From Burhinus oedicnemus (taxonomy: Eukaryota; Chordata; Aves; Charadriiformes; Burhinidae), in contig VFFE01007500.1 of NCBI GenBank assembly GCA_008921705.1, positions 3,776,618 through 3,840,617 of the forward strand: DNA of 64,000 nucleotides, read 5' to 3'. How positions within the stretch are numbered: position 1 is the first letter of the stretch; every line of letters begins with the position of its first letter. The position numbers and the translations under genes were made by a program. Of this stretch, positions 24,222-35,276 are shown piece after piece. The notes beneath the pieces were generated by a model. That model saw only the letters and a list, made by a program, of their open reading frames with translations, searched no databases and had not been told where the DNA came from.

Positions 24222-27200
24222 CTAGAGATACAAAACCAAGTTAATGCAAATTTAAAAATCTATTTCATGGATTAACGACCCTTGCATTTGTTTTAATTGA
24301 GATTACGAGGACCACTTTTTTAGTGGATAAGATTTTAAACTACTTGCATCTTTTATTTTACTGACATATTTAATAGGGTTTTTCTCTCATTCTAATGTCA
24401 GTGTACTGTAAGGCTAACTAAGCCTGCATGCTATATTGGAAGAAGTACTTTAAATATTGAAAAAGATTCAACTTAAATACAGAGTCTTGTTCTATACTGT
24501 GTACAAGAAATGAAATCCCATTTCCTTTTCTTATTGCCCACCTAGCAATTTTTGCCATGGCTTTCTGTTAAAACAATAATTAACAGGGGTAATTACAAAA
24601 CGTATTACACAAAAGGTTTAATCATTCAGGCAGGTTTCCTTCCCCTTTGGTTTTTATAAAGTCTAACTGGTTATTATTTGAAAGGCTTTAAAATAAACTG
24701 TTTTCATACATTCCTGGAATTTTGTTTCACTACCAAATATTCCTGGGGGAATGTATAAAGATATTCTTTACTTTGTCACCTGACTGCTTTTCACTGAGAC
24801 CTCTCCCAAGGATTAAATAGCATGAGTTTTAGCAGCAGTAACCCAGTAGTGCCTTAGACTTCGGAGATCTGTCTGACTTTCAGTTAAATCAGATGCTGTG
24901 AAGAGGAGAGGAAAAATGGTTTTGGAGGTTTGACTGCTTTCTGGCAGAGCGTGGTTGCCTTGGTTCACCTGCCACAGCATCCCCTCATCATCCTCTATTA
25001 CAGACCGAGCTGCGTCAATACTTGGAAAGAGACTGCAGTCCCATGATACAGGTAGGGGCCAGTAAAACTTTCAACCCACCATAAAACCTCTTTCTCAGCT
25101 GCTTATTGTCAGACATCAGCAACTCAAACTGAAACTCTTGCAGCGAGGGTGTGCCTCAGACAATTAGTATGGACAATTTTGGATGAAAAGGGTTCATCAG
25201 CTTTTGGGACAGAGGCAAAAAGAAAGATGTTATTTTCTGCACGTTCAAGCAACTTTTGTTTTAAGCAGCCTTTGTATTTCCAAGTTTTGATAGCAGAGCT
25301 GAAGATCTGGAGGACTAGAGGCCAAGATAACACAGATCTGATTTCCATTCCCAGATATCAATGTGGAAAAGAGGTCCATTACTTGGAACATACACTATAA
25401 AGTTCTTCGTAACACATTAGTACTGCAAAAAATCAGTTCCCAGGTTCTACAAACAGGACAGCCCAAAGTCTTTCTGGCCTTAATTTCTCTTTACCTGGGT
25501 TCCCATCTCATCTCCTTGTAAGAATTTTGGAAAAATAAATTAATGTGTGAAGCAACTAGATACAGCGGAGTAAGGTGCTATGAGAAAAGCCAAAAAGACA
25601 CTTGTACTAGACTCTCTCTACCCTTAGACTGACAACGTCTCTTCATCCTGCTACTATAAAGAGTCGTAGATATTGAGGTCATACTGTGTGCCAGGGCTTA
25701 AATACGAGTCAGCACGGAAGGCCAGGGGGTCATACTCAAAATAACAAGAGGCAGAACTGAACAATGGCCATCTGTACATTCAATGAACACTGTCTACCCT
25801 GCTCACTAAATGATTCAGGAGTCCACTGGAAAATATAATCCATGAAGATGTAATTAAATACCACATCACAAACTATGTGCAAAACAAGTTAAATTAAGAT
25901 GGCATGGGAAAATATAATTCTGCATTGCCTTTGCTTTGGTTGGGGTGTATGGGTTCAACATAAAACATTCCCTGAAAACAGTGTCAGAGCTTGTTTGTAT
26001 GTGTAAGTGTGTGGGCCTATATACTTCACATTCTGTATTTTCACTGCAAAATTTATGTATTTGCAACTTCAGAGTTGCCTATGAACAACTGACAGATTTT
26101 CAATGTTAAACATTACCTGGTAAACTCACTGCTATATTATTTGGATCTGTTGCTGCTCAAAATAAAAACCACAAACTTCTTAACTTGGATCTAATTCTTG
26201 ACATCACATCTGGCCCCACACTGTGTCCAGTTCTGGGCTCCCCAGTATGAGAAAGATAGGGACTTACTGGAATGAGCCCAGCAAAAAGCCACAAAGATGA
26301 TTAAGGGAATGGAGCACTTTTCATATAAGGAGCAGCTGAGAGCTGGGACTCTTCAGCCTGGAGAAGGGGGTTCTTACCAATGTGTATAAATACCTGATGG
26401 GACGGAATGAAGATGAGGGAGCCAGACTCCTCTCAGTAGTGCCCAGTGAGAGGACAAGAGGCAACAGACACAAATTAAAACACACATGAAATTCCATCTA
26501 AACACAAGAGAACACTTTTTCACTGTGAGAGAGATCAAACACTGGAATAGGTTGCCCAGACAGGTTGTGGAGTCTCTATCTGGGCAACCTGCTCTAGCTG
26601 ACCCTGCTTGAGCAAGGGGGTTGGACAAGATGACCTCAAGATGTCCCTTCTAACACAAATGACTCTGATTCTGTAAAAACAGAATAATTTCCACAGTTTG
26701 AACCTTTGGTATCATTCATCACAATTTTTGCTATTTAGGTAAGAGTAAGGCATATATAGTCTCCTATGAACAGGGCCAAACTGGTCTTTGCAGTCACATC
26801 GCTAAACTCCGTTTCTGGTTCTCACATAGAAAAGATGTTCTACAAACATTTGCCAGCTTCATGATAATGGCAAATCAAAATGGCACTGGAGTTACTGTAG
26901 CTAGGTCTTTACAGGACTGAAATTTGGACTTCAAAAGAACTGTCTGCATGTTCAAAGTTAAATGTCTGCTTAAGTGTTTTGTTTGAGGGGGGCATGAATT
27001 AGTGTCATTCAAAAATGTAATTACACTTATTAAAATCATGTGTAAAGCACTGTTGATTCGATGTTTCATTGTACATGATATATAGCTATATTAATTTTTT
27101 TATTAGACATTCACAATGTTGCCAGTATGATGCAAAGCAGCTACCACAAAGTATTTGCTGGTTTTGGGGAGGAAACAGACCATCTGCAATGGAAATACTT

Positions 27201-27898
27201 CATTCTGAAGGCAAGAAAAGCCAGTAACACAAGGCTCTTCCTGGACAAGTTCTAGCCTACTTGGCAGACAGTATAACTGCAGAGCTCCTCTCAGCATGCA
27301 ATGGCACACAGACCAGAGAAACTTCTCTACGAGCCTATCCAGCTGTCCATAGATTAAAAAACAAAATTACAAGCCCTCCCACTCTATACTTTGTCCTCCC
27401 CCTCAGAGGACACTGAGAAGGGAAATAAAATACGATTTACCTTAACCTTGTTTTTATTTGACATTACAGGTCATTTGATACATTATTCTTTTCTCACAGT
27501 ATCTCCTTCTCAAGTAATTTTTTAAGAGTTCAGTATAAACAGAGGATATCTGATTTGTTACATGTGTGTGCAGTGTTGCTGTTTATCAATCCTGTAAGAT
27601 TTTATGTCCACAATATAGACTTTTCATGCTAGCTATATCATGTCTGTTTGATAGGACTTTTTACAAAAAGCTGAGGGCATGCTCCCAAACACAACAGTGG
27701 GTCAAAAGGCCTGGGGTAGAGGGCCTGATAAGGATTCAGAAGCTGAGCTGAATTCATTTGCAACGTTTGTTTTCAAAGGCTGCTGAGTATATTATGCTAT
27801 AGTAAGATTAAGTAAATGTCAGGTTGCCTAGAGCTCTTGCATAGGTAGGTCTTCCATTATTACTCAAATTTAAATAAACAAATTTACATTTACCATAC
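24222..27898 (-). other. ITPR2 intron 6 (window numbering)
   Basis: 3,677 bp between exons 6 and 7. Holds the young CR1 at 26205-26680. The remaining 24.3-26.2 and 26.7-27.9 kb show no feature I can name. Confidence 0.65.
26205..26680 (+). mobile_element. CR1 LINE, 5'-truncated, 3' end
   Basis: Non-LTR retrotransposon relic, sense on the plus strand and so antisense to ITPR2. Recognisable blocks in order: GTGTCCAGTTCTGGGCTCCC, GGAGCAGCTGAGAGCTGGGA, CTCTTCAGCCTGGAGAAGG, GTGAGAGGACAAGAGGCAAC, GGAATAGGTTGCCCAGA, CTGACCCTGCTTGAGCA, GGGGGTTGGACAAGATGACC and the terminal TGATTCTGTA, the CR1 tail. Only the end of the reverse-transcriptase frame plus 3' UTR is present. Compared with the remembered consensus, a block between GGAGTCTC and TGGGCAACCT is missing. 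No target-site duplication, as usual for CR1. Confidence 0.95.
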
Positions 27899-28009
27899 CT
27901 TTAGCTGAAGCACCAAGTCCATGCAGTATTTGCCAAGAGGGTTTATGTCATTCAAGATGAGTGCAATTATAATATCAATCCCATTAGATTCATGGGTGGC
28001 TATGCAAGT
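27899..28009 (-). CDS. ITPR2: ITPR2 window exon 6 (RIH-associated domain, end)
   Basis: 37 codons, phase 0 at both ends: [20 protein letters not shown] then [17 protein letters not shown]. Donor CTAAAG|GTATGG; acceptor TTTGCAG|ACTTGC. Odd points: (1) residue 29 of the exon is Cys (codon TGC, plus-strand 27923-27925), where types 1 and 2 as I remember them have Arg (K-x-RMDLVL); (2) the acceptor is preceded on the transcript by about 90 nt of nearly pure pyrimidine (28018-28108), far longer than a normal tract. Because the exon is symmetric, skipping would remove 37 residues without a frameshift. Confidence 0.95.
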
Positions 28010-29937
28010 CTGCAAATAAGAGAAGGGAGTTGGGGGGAGGGGTGAGAGAGAGGGAAGGAGGGGGAAAAAAGAGGGAGATGGGACAGGTGGAGGGAGGGAG
28101 AGAGAGAATATGCACATCAGAAAATTTCCAAAACAGGGACCCAGAACTTTAAAGACCTTGTAACAGAAATGAACCTCCTAGACAAAGCAGAGCAGCCTGA
28201 AAACGTGCCACAAGAGGTGCTGGGGGAGACTTGTGTAGTACAGAACTAATCCCAACACTAGCAGTAGTGAAGTACATGACTGGAAAAGAGGTGGTGCAAG
28301 CTAAAATATGCTTGCAGTGAATCATGCAGGATTTGGCACCGAGTGGTACAAATTAGAGACAGCAGCCCACAGGAGCACTGCCAGATTCAGCTGCACACAC
28401 ATGCAGAGACATAAAAGATATGCTTGAATGTAGGCACAATCAAATTTGCACACTCAAATTCTTAATTTGCACTCAGCAACCAGCATTAGTATCATTGTTA
28501 TAGTATGGATTATTTGCAAAGATTAAGGTTTTCTGCATTCATCTGAACATGTCCTGCACAGAAGGACATTTCTGGACGTGGAATTTGAAACTGTAATTAT
28601 GGCCAATGGTACTTCCCAAATGCTGTTACAGAGGGAGTCCCAGATCTTCTAAGCCTTCTAAAGAAGTGTCAGTTATACAAGCCTATAGCATTTTTTTCTA
28701 TCAGATTTATAGGAGAATAGGATGGGAAAAGTCTTCCAGAAAGATAGAGAGATGGGTAAAAATGAAAACCAAAGGGTGGAGCATTTGCTTCTGAAATACA
28801 CTGAATCAGACTTGCAACTGGTGTAAACAAGCATAACTCAAATCATGAGTGACATCCCAGTAGGTAGGTCTAAGTAATTAAGTGTAACTAATCATTCCCT
28901 TCCATTACCACTGTTACTCAAGTAAACTCGTTGCAGAACATGTTAACTTGAAACATAGGTTTTGGGGTTTTTTTATGTCCAGTCCTGTAATTATTTTTTT
29001 TTACAGATGTTTTTCCCATCCATTAGTGAATCAAGTATCACTGTTTAAAACTTAGTCCACTAAAGGATTTTTGTTTGTTTGACTTTAAAGTATTATGTAA
29101 AGTCTGTGGATTACCAGCAATGGCAACAGAAGCACTTTGCACTTCATTTGTGTATGTTAATGAAGTAGCATTAATACTGCACGTATTTCTTCAGCTATTT
29201 CTAGTTTCAAGAATAGATTGCCTCTGTAATTTCGCCCACCACAATTTTCCCATTGCTAATCCATAGTAAAAATTCTTAAATTTCATCCACTGTGACAACT
29301 TCACTACAGTTCTCTCCAGATCAAATATAGCAGCATGTAACTACATTCTTTACCTTTCTATACTGCCTCAGCAGGGCACTAAAGAGACATCTACCAAAAG
29401 TCACAGCTATACGACTTAAAAAGACTGCATCAAGCAAGGCACAGAATATTAGAAGTATGATCTTTAGTCTCATCCATTTCACTACTGTATCATAATTAAA
29501 GATGCTGATAGGTAGTATAGCAGGATAGTAAGTTACACTTTGTGGTAATTATGTGAATAGAGGAAAGTAAATGTTAGCAACCTATATAAACACGAGCAAC
29601 AACAAAATGTATGAAAATGAAGAAAACAAGATTATGTATGCAACGTACTTCCACAACTTTGACTTGAAATCCAGTCTCACAAAATAAGGTTTAAGCCATG
29701 GACCCACTGACATAAGACAAACTCTCTCCAGAAGGACTGGAAACCCTCCATGTAAGCAGACATACTACAGGAAGAAACTATATTGAGTTCTGACTTAAAA
29801 GGATTGAACACGTCTTATGAAAGCTTGAAACATGTTAAGCCTCGCCATAGCAATTACAAGTGAATTTATGTTATTAAGAACACTGAAAGGTACATTCAGG
29901 TACATTCTTCTGCACCCACAAGTTATTTGAGCCCTAC
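28010..29937 (-). other. ITPR2 intron 5 (window numbering)
   Basis: 1,928 bp between exons 5 and 6. The 3' end on the transcript is the exceptional pyrimidine tract (28018-28108). The rest is AT-rich with nothing recognised. Confidence 0.7.
28018..28108 (-). promoter_or_regulatory. extended polypyrimidine tract at exon 6 acceptor
   Basis: On the plus strand this is about 90 nt of almost pure purine (GGGAGTTGGGGGGAGGGG, GAGAGAGAGGGAAGGAGGGG, GGAGGGAGGGAGAGAGAGAA). On the ITPR2 transcript it is a C/U tract rich in CUCUCU, ending 8 nt before the AG of exon 6. Normal tracts are 15-20 nt. CUCUCU and UCUU-type repeats are known binding sites of polypyrimidine-tract-binding proteins; regulation here is inference. 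The purine/pyrimidine duplex could also form triplex (H-) DNA. Confidence 0.7.
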
Positions 29938-30138
29938 CTGATTTTCATGGCATGGACCTTGGCAATATTCAGTCAAGCTTTCCAGTGTCTGGTTCACAAG
30001 AGCCACATTCCTCTCATTGATGTAAAGCCCCAATAAGCCCAGTCCGCCTGTTGTGCTTCCACAGATACAGTCCAAAAACTGAAGGGTCTCACAAACAAGG
30101 TTGTAATTTGTTTTATTGTTCTGATGTCTTAAAAAATT
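29938..30138 (-). CDS. ITPR2: ITPR2 window exon 5 (RIH-associated domain)
   Basis: 67 complete codons, phase 0 at both ends. Starts [15 protein letters not shown]; contains [35 protein letters not shown] and ends [11 protein letters not shown]. This is the most conserved stretch of the RIH-associated domain in IP3 and ryanodine receptors and forms the helical coupling module that contacts the cytosolic face of the channel. Acceptor TTTACCAG|AATT; donor AATCAG|GTAGGG. The glycine-rich turn [11 protein letters not shown] and the cysteines are intact, so the copy looks functional. Confidence 0.97.
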
Positions 30139-31066
30139 CTGGTAAATGGAGAAAAGGAACACCAAACAAATCCAACAAAAAACCAAGACAGTGAGAGTCA
30201 AGTCAAACACACATTCTTTTTCATGAAAATATTAAAGGGAACAATTTACGACCATGACCGCTGTACCTTAGGTACTGAAGTACACTACTCTGTAGAAAAT
30301 ATGCCTTAGTGCAGCAGAAGAGAACCATTATCTGATTAAATCAGTAGAGAAAGAAGGGCTTAGGAAAGTGAACTGTGCAAACATCTGCACTGGCCTTATA
30401 TGTCTTGTATATGTCCTGCATATATTCCCCATCAATCTTTTTATTATGACCCTTCTCGAGGAAGCCTCTTGCCCCACAGCTGAGCAGGTATGGTGGCAGA
30501 TTACTACTGATCTTTGGCCATGTCAGCGCAGAACGGTAGCTTAGTTCAAACCACCCCCAATACTGCTTTAAGGGAGGCTGCTGGACATGGCACTGAGGTA
30601 TATTTGCAGAGGATTCATGCTGCAAAGGTTGCTATGGGGACAGTAATTTCTACCAAAGGAACTGATGGCAGGGATACACATAGCATGTTAGGGCCTTCAA
30701 TCATAATACCTAGGGAAAAGAGCAGTACCTAAACTTTGCCCAGAAACTTCCTATGGTCTTCAAGCCTGTGGTAAGCAATCCACCATTTCTGCACAGAAAC
30801 CATACTGACAGGGACGCATAGACACTTCTCAGTTCCACGTGGCTATGCTGCAGTCCCCAAGTAATTATAAGGACATAAATATGAGCTCAAACAGAGCATG
30901 CAAATGGTTCCTGAAAAAGGTTATTTTACCCCTTGGATCAAGAGAACACAGTATGTTAGATACCCCTATTCTGCAATAGGAGCCAGGCACAAGCATGTTT
31001 TTCTTCCCTTATGAAGTTCCCACTCCTGTAATACTTCTTTTGCAGCTCAGCACAAAAACACTTTAC
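30139..31066 (-). other. ITPR2 intron 4 (window numbering)
   Basis: 928 bp between exons 4 and 5; ordinary AT-rich intron, no feature recognised. Confidence 0.75.
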
Positions 31067-31323
31067 CTGGAGCTCTCGATTGTGGTTCTCGCACAGCAGC
31101 TGAAGAAATCTCAGTATTGGCTGCATGATTGCAATGGCAGGGCTCATGACTGCTTCTTCTGTGGACTTCTCTTCTGCATTTGCAGCATCTGTTCCTGAGC
31201 CCATAAGATCTATTTCTGGGTCCATTTCTCTTCTATACACAGAGTAAGCTTTGGATGTTGCAGAAGATGCTTCTGTTAACTGTCCTTTCATACCCTCTTT
31301 CAGATGCAGGGTTGAATCCTTTA
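31067..31323 (-). CDS. ITPR2: ITPR2 window exon 4 (start of RIH-associated region)
   Basis: Largest exon here: two bases complete the split Val, then 85 codons. Starts KDSTLHLKEGMKGQLTEASS, contains the acidic linker REMDPEIDLMGSGTD and NAEEKSTEEA, and ends MQPILRFLQLLCENHNRELQ, the start of the strongly conserved RIH-associated domain shared with ryanodine receptors. Acceptor TTTTCAG|TAAAGG; donor CTCCAG|GTAAAG. DSTLHLKEGMKGQLTEASSAT is a type 2 feature as I remember it; type 1 reads quite differently here. Exons 3 and 4 together (441 bp) preserve frame; either alone does not. Confidence 0.96.
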
Positions 31324-31917
31324 CTGAAAAGAAGATAATTTTCCTTCATTTTTGAAACTCTTTCTCCTCATTTGATTAAACAATAAGAAACAATAATAAT
31401 GAATGCAACTTTTTCTTTGTTGGTGCCTAACTTTTTGAAGACCTCTAGGCAACTTACAAAGAATATCAAAGCAACATTCATGCAGGGATAGCATGTTCCA
31501 AACAAACCACAAGCCAGAGTGAAACAAAACATTAAAACAAAAAGCCCTACTATTTCTCTCCCATATACAATAAATGATGAGAACAATGGAAGGACCACAG
31601 GGTGGGAAATCAGTTCCTGCGCTTGCTCTTGTGAAATAGCCCCATTAGCAGCAGCCTCCCCTTCTGCTTCTCTAAAAATATGGTTCTATATCTTCTACTG
31701 GTGTAAACTGGCATAGCTTCACTGATTTCATCAAAGCTAATTCCTTGTAACCAGTTTAAGAGATGGCCTATAATTTAGAGGAAAACACGCAAAAGATGCA
31801 AATTAGCAATGATTAGTATTAAAGCTTACTGATCAACACAACATAGTATCAGTGGTGCAGTACATGCTGTTTGAATATAATGCACTTCTCCCCTCTTTCA
31901 CATGGGTGCCTCCTTAC
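31324..31917 (-). other. ITPR2 intron 3 (window numbering)
   Basis: 594 bp, the shortest intron in the window; no feature recognised. Confidence 0.8.
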
Positions 31918-32101
31918 CTCTCTTTTTGGGAACAGATATGGTTAGGTCACTATCATCATCTTTCTTTTTGCTCCCCAAATCAATAGTGTTCACTGTCACT
32001 GTCGATCGTATCTCCTGCTGAGCAGCTTTCATGCGGTCATACAGGACTTTAAAGAATTTTTCTGACTTTTTTTGCTCCTTCAGTTGCTGGTAAGTCGAAT
32101 A
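31918..32101 (-). CDS. ITPR2: ITPR2 window exon 3 (modulatory region)
   Basis: 61 codons plus one base. It starts [20 protein letters not shown], continues [20 protein letters not shown] and ends [10 protein letters not shown]. Acceptor TTTTGCAG|TATTCG; donor AAGAGAG|GTAAGG. The first two thirds are almost invariant in the family. The last third, an acidic-serine patch (KKKDDDSD) followed by a basic cluster (PKKR), is variable and probably a disordered, phosphorylatable loop. The last base splits a Val codon with window exon 4, giving PKKRVK across the junction. Confidence 0.96.
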
Positions 32102-33422
32102 CTGCAAAAAAAATATTCTTTAGATATCAATCTTCTAAGGAAGAAGAAATACAAAAATATGCTATTTTTTGTGAAACAAATGATGAATAATTACTTCACT
32201 TACACAGAACAAATGTTGGCCACTGCCTGACCAGTTCTTTTATAAAGTGATATACAAGGCTGGTAACAAAGACTGATGATAACATTTTTAAATTTGGATG
32301 AAATGGTGAACACTGTTATTTGCAATCTTTAAAATGTCACAATGTTACACCTGAAGTTAAATTACTTTGTGACACTCTCCATTTCTCCAGGCATTCTGGA
32401 GCTATAATATTCTGTCTAAAAATAATAGTGAAAAGTAATTGTTATTATGTAACAACAAGAGGAAGCATGAAACATCCAGTGTGTAATATTATAGCTTAGA
32501 TTATTTACATTCTTTGCACTTCACACAGAATTGGAATTAATATTTTAGTTTATTAAGTCCAGTCCCTTAGTATTACTGTCAAGCAGGCTGAGTACCATTT
32601 TCAACAGTTTACAAACTCCATCTTAAAGTAAAAGCCTTTTACAGCCCCTAACAATTAATTTTAGAAAGCTGAAACAAAATCTCTCTCCTTTAACATTTTC
32701 TGGACACTCTCACAGATCATATTATCTTTTTTGCAGCACAAAGATACAAGAAGGGATTCCTCCATTCAAGTTTTATAGTCTTGCAATGAGGTATAAGCTG
32801 GTTATTCAGGCTCCCTTCATAGGCAATGATGAGATATGGGCAAATGCGGGGAGTGATTCATACCTTCTCTCCTCTCTCACTATAACTCTGCTGATCACAG
32901 AGTAAGAATAAACAATCATCTTATTTGCCTAAAGCTGGGTAAGAGGGATATCATTCATAAAAACTAGAAGCTGTAGTTTACAGCACTTATTTTCTACGGA
33001 ATGCAATATTGGTCTTCTCAAATGGCCAGGTTTTCTCTCTTTGGAGATTTTGATAACTGTCCCTAAATGTTTCCAGAAAAGGATTTACTTTTTTTTGCTA
33101 TTATAAACTTGAAAGTATTGAATTTTTAATTTCATAAAGACAGATAGGAAATAACTGGACATAATGCTTGTATGGCAAAGACCAAATTAAAAGAAGCACT
33201 GTGCTGCACAGAAAGGGACAGCTGAAAAATGTTTTCTTCTATTTAAGAGTCTACACTACAAGATATTGCATAATAACAGGGCATATTTACATTTGTATTA
33301 TAGGTATACATATTATAGTGATAAACTTTTCACAGAACTCACAGCAAAAAGGTTCTTTTTATTTGTCTCCAGACTACATGCGTTTGAAAATCAATATGTG
33401 AATAAGCAGATGAAATTAGTAC
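32102..33422 (-). other. ITPR2 intron 2 (window numbering)
   Basis: 1,321 bp; AT-rich, nothing recognised apart from an isolated D-box match ATTATGTAAC at 32454-32463, which is probably chance. Confidence 0.75.
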
Positions 33423-33610
33423 CTGCGTTTGCGTATTTCCACCTTCAAGCAACGCAATACCAAGCAAAATGCCTTCTGAGAAAATTCTGTCATTTTTGGT
33501 GTTTACTATAACATCTATGACTAGTTCTGATGCACCTTCTTTATCCAGAAGGCACTGAATATCAAACATGGTTATCCCAGACTTATCTGAGTCTTGTCCT
33601 GAAAATCCAC
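33423..33610 (-). CDS. ITPR2: ITPR2 window exon 2 (modulatory region)
   Basis: Two bases complete a split Gly, then 62 codons follow. The core [19 protein letters not shown], then NDRIFSEG and [11 protein letters not shown], are hallmark IP3-receptor armadillo-helix sequence (type 1 has a clearly related CHLDKEGASNLVIDLI). Acceptor TTTGCAG|GT; donor ACGCAG|GTACTA, a slightly non-consensus donor. Ends in phase 0. This segment is part of the alpha-helical ARM3 scaffold that relays IP3 binding to the pore. Exons 1 and 2 together (297 bp) are a frame-preserving pair. Confidence 0.95.
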
Positions 33611-34350
33611 CTGCAAATTAGACAAATATGTACCATTCATGTTTGTTTCACACATGTATATGAAAATGAATTCATTAGTAATAATAATTTTGTCTTATGC
33701 ACACAGAAGCAGTGTAATAAATTTAATTTTGAAATTCTGTTTCAGGCAAAATTCCCCTTGACACAAACAAGATTTTTGTGCGAAACTGCAATGCTGGGCT
33801 CTAAGAATAAGAAATAAAACAAAACCCCCAAACCGTTGTTCTGTTGTGATATTCAGACAATAAAGAAGCTGGAAATGACACTGGAGTCCACCGAACCCCT
33901 TTTTTAATTCCACTGCTGCATATGCTAAACTATGTGTATGGTCAGTGCTCTGAGACCGCTTTTAAATCTGCTTTTCCATCTCAGGCTTCATCTATACAAA
34001 AATTGTGTACTGGTAAATCCACTCTTGTTACATGTGTGACCTTCCAGCTAAATGCTTTTGCCGGTATAACTCCTAGGCATTAACATCATGATGATGTTCT
34101 TTAAGAACAGGGACTTGAGTTAATCCAAATTAAAGGTGTGGTTATAAGAAATTTTGTTAATTTATATTAGCTCATTAAATCAACCATCTTTTATTATCAC
34201 GGATTATGATCTTTCCTGCTATAATTACTTCTATACAGATGTAACTGCATCTACTTCATTAGGAAAAATACAGTACTGCTTTAATCAGTCAGTACTGCTT
34301 TGATTAAACTGATTAAAATGGTTCAGACTTTGTGATGAAGCCATATAAGC

Positions 34351-34369
34351 GCACACACACACACACACA
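34351..34369 (+). repeat. (CA)n microsatellite and poly-A
   Basis: GCACACACACACACACACAA, followed by an A13 run at 34388-34400. Likely length-polymorphic. Confidence 0.95.
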
Positions 34370-34676
34370 ATTTTTAGAGAGAGAACTAAAAAAAAAAAAA
34401 GGTAAATCTTTACTCTGCTGGGGAGCAAAATTTGGTGTACAGGATATTAAGACTGTAAACATTTCCAGTGCCTATACTGAAATAGTCAAGGAAGATCAGT
34501 TGGGTAACATTTGGAAATGCCCACAAATCTGGGCATACCTTTAATATATGCTGACAATGCTATGGCAAGTATTTTGACCTGACTCTATACCTAGCTTCTG
34601 CCTCATTTCCAGTGACATACATTATTTCGAGTTTTCTTAGAAACCACCCTACAGTAACTCCCTGTGACTTCTGTAA

Positions 34677-34885
34677 CAGAATCATACAAAAAATTAGGTT
34701 GTAAGAGACCTACAGAGACCATCTACTCAAACTTCCTGCTCACTGTAGTTAGAGTAGGTTCATCAGAGTCTTGTCTGGTACAATTGTAACAAGAACTGAC
34801 ATATTCTGCAGCTTCTCGGGGAAATCTGTTCCATTGCCTAACCAGTATGTTTGCGAGAAGCTTTTCCTTATATCTTATTTTTTTC
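34677..34885 (-). mobile_element. CR1 LINE 3' fragment
   Basis: Antisense CR1 tail on the plus strand: ACAGAATCATACAAAAAATT, GTTGTAAGAGACCTACAGAG, ACCATCTACTCAAACTTCCT, then GGAAATCTGTTCCATTGCCT and AGAAGCTTTTCCTTATATC. These correspond to the reverse complement of the CR1 3' UTR and the frame end (…ccttccacagccc, gacctcttcc). Heavily 5'-truncated and older than the copy at 26.2 kb. Confidence 0.85.
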
Positions 34886-35276
34886 ATATATCAATAAAGG
34901 ATCTGGAATTTCAAGAAATTTTTTTAGTTTCCAGAAACAGCAACATCTTTGTTCAAATATTTTGTGTTTTGCTGAATTTCTGTATGTGGATTTACTGGCA
35001 AATTAAAATGGTGTTATCAATTGGAAATGGAAAGAATGATTTATTGGGGGGCATGGGGAAAGTCCCTACTTTGGTACTGCCAAATGCACACCAGCCATCT
35101 GAGACAAATGCATGCAATTTAAAAATAGGAAAAGTCTGACACTACCTCTCTTCTAACTGGTTACAGTATGTGTTTTATTTATTTACCAACTGAATCCCTG
35201 GAGCCCTTCCAATGTGCCTATTAGAAAAAATGGTGCTGCTAATTTTGTTCTCTTTAAATGATCTGTGTTGATTTAC

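Larger units (their letters stand above)
33611..35276 (-). other. ITPR2 intron 1 (window numbering)
   Basis: 1,666 bp between exons 1 and 2. Contains a (CA)10 microsatellite, a poly-A run and a CR1 fragment in the same orientation as the gene (34677-34885). An imperfect near-tandem repeat CAGTACTGCTTTAATCAGT / CAGTACTGCTTTGATTAAAC lies at about 34271-34310. Confidence 0.75.

Noticed and set aside
32454..32463. D-box match ATTATGTAAC in intron 2
   Set aside because: Isolated in AT-rich DNA; about one match is expected by chance in a window this size.
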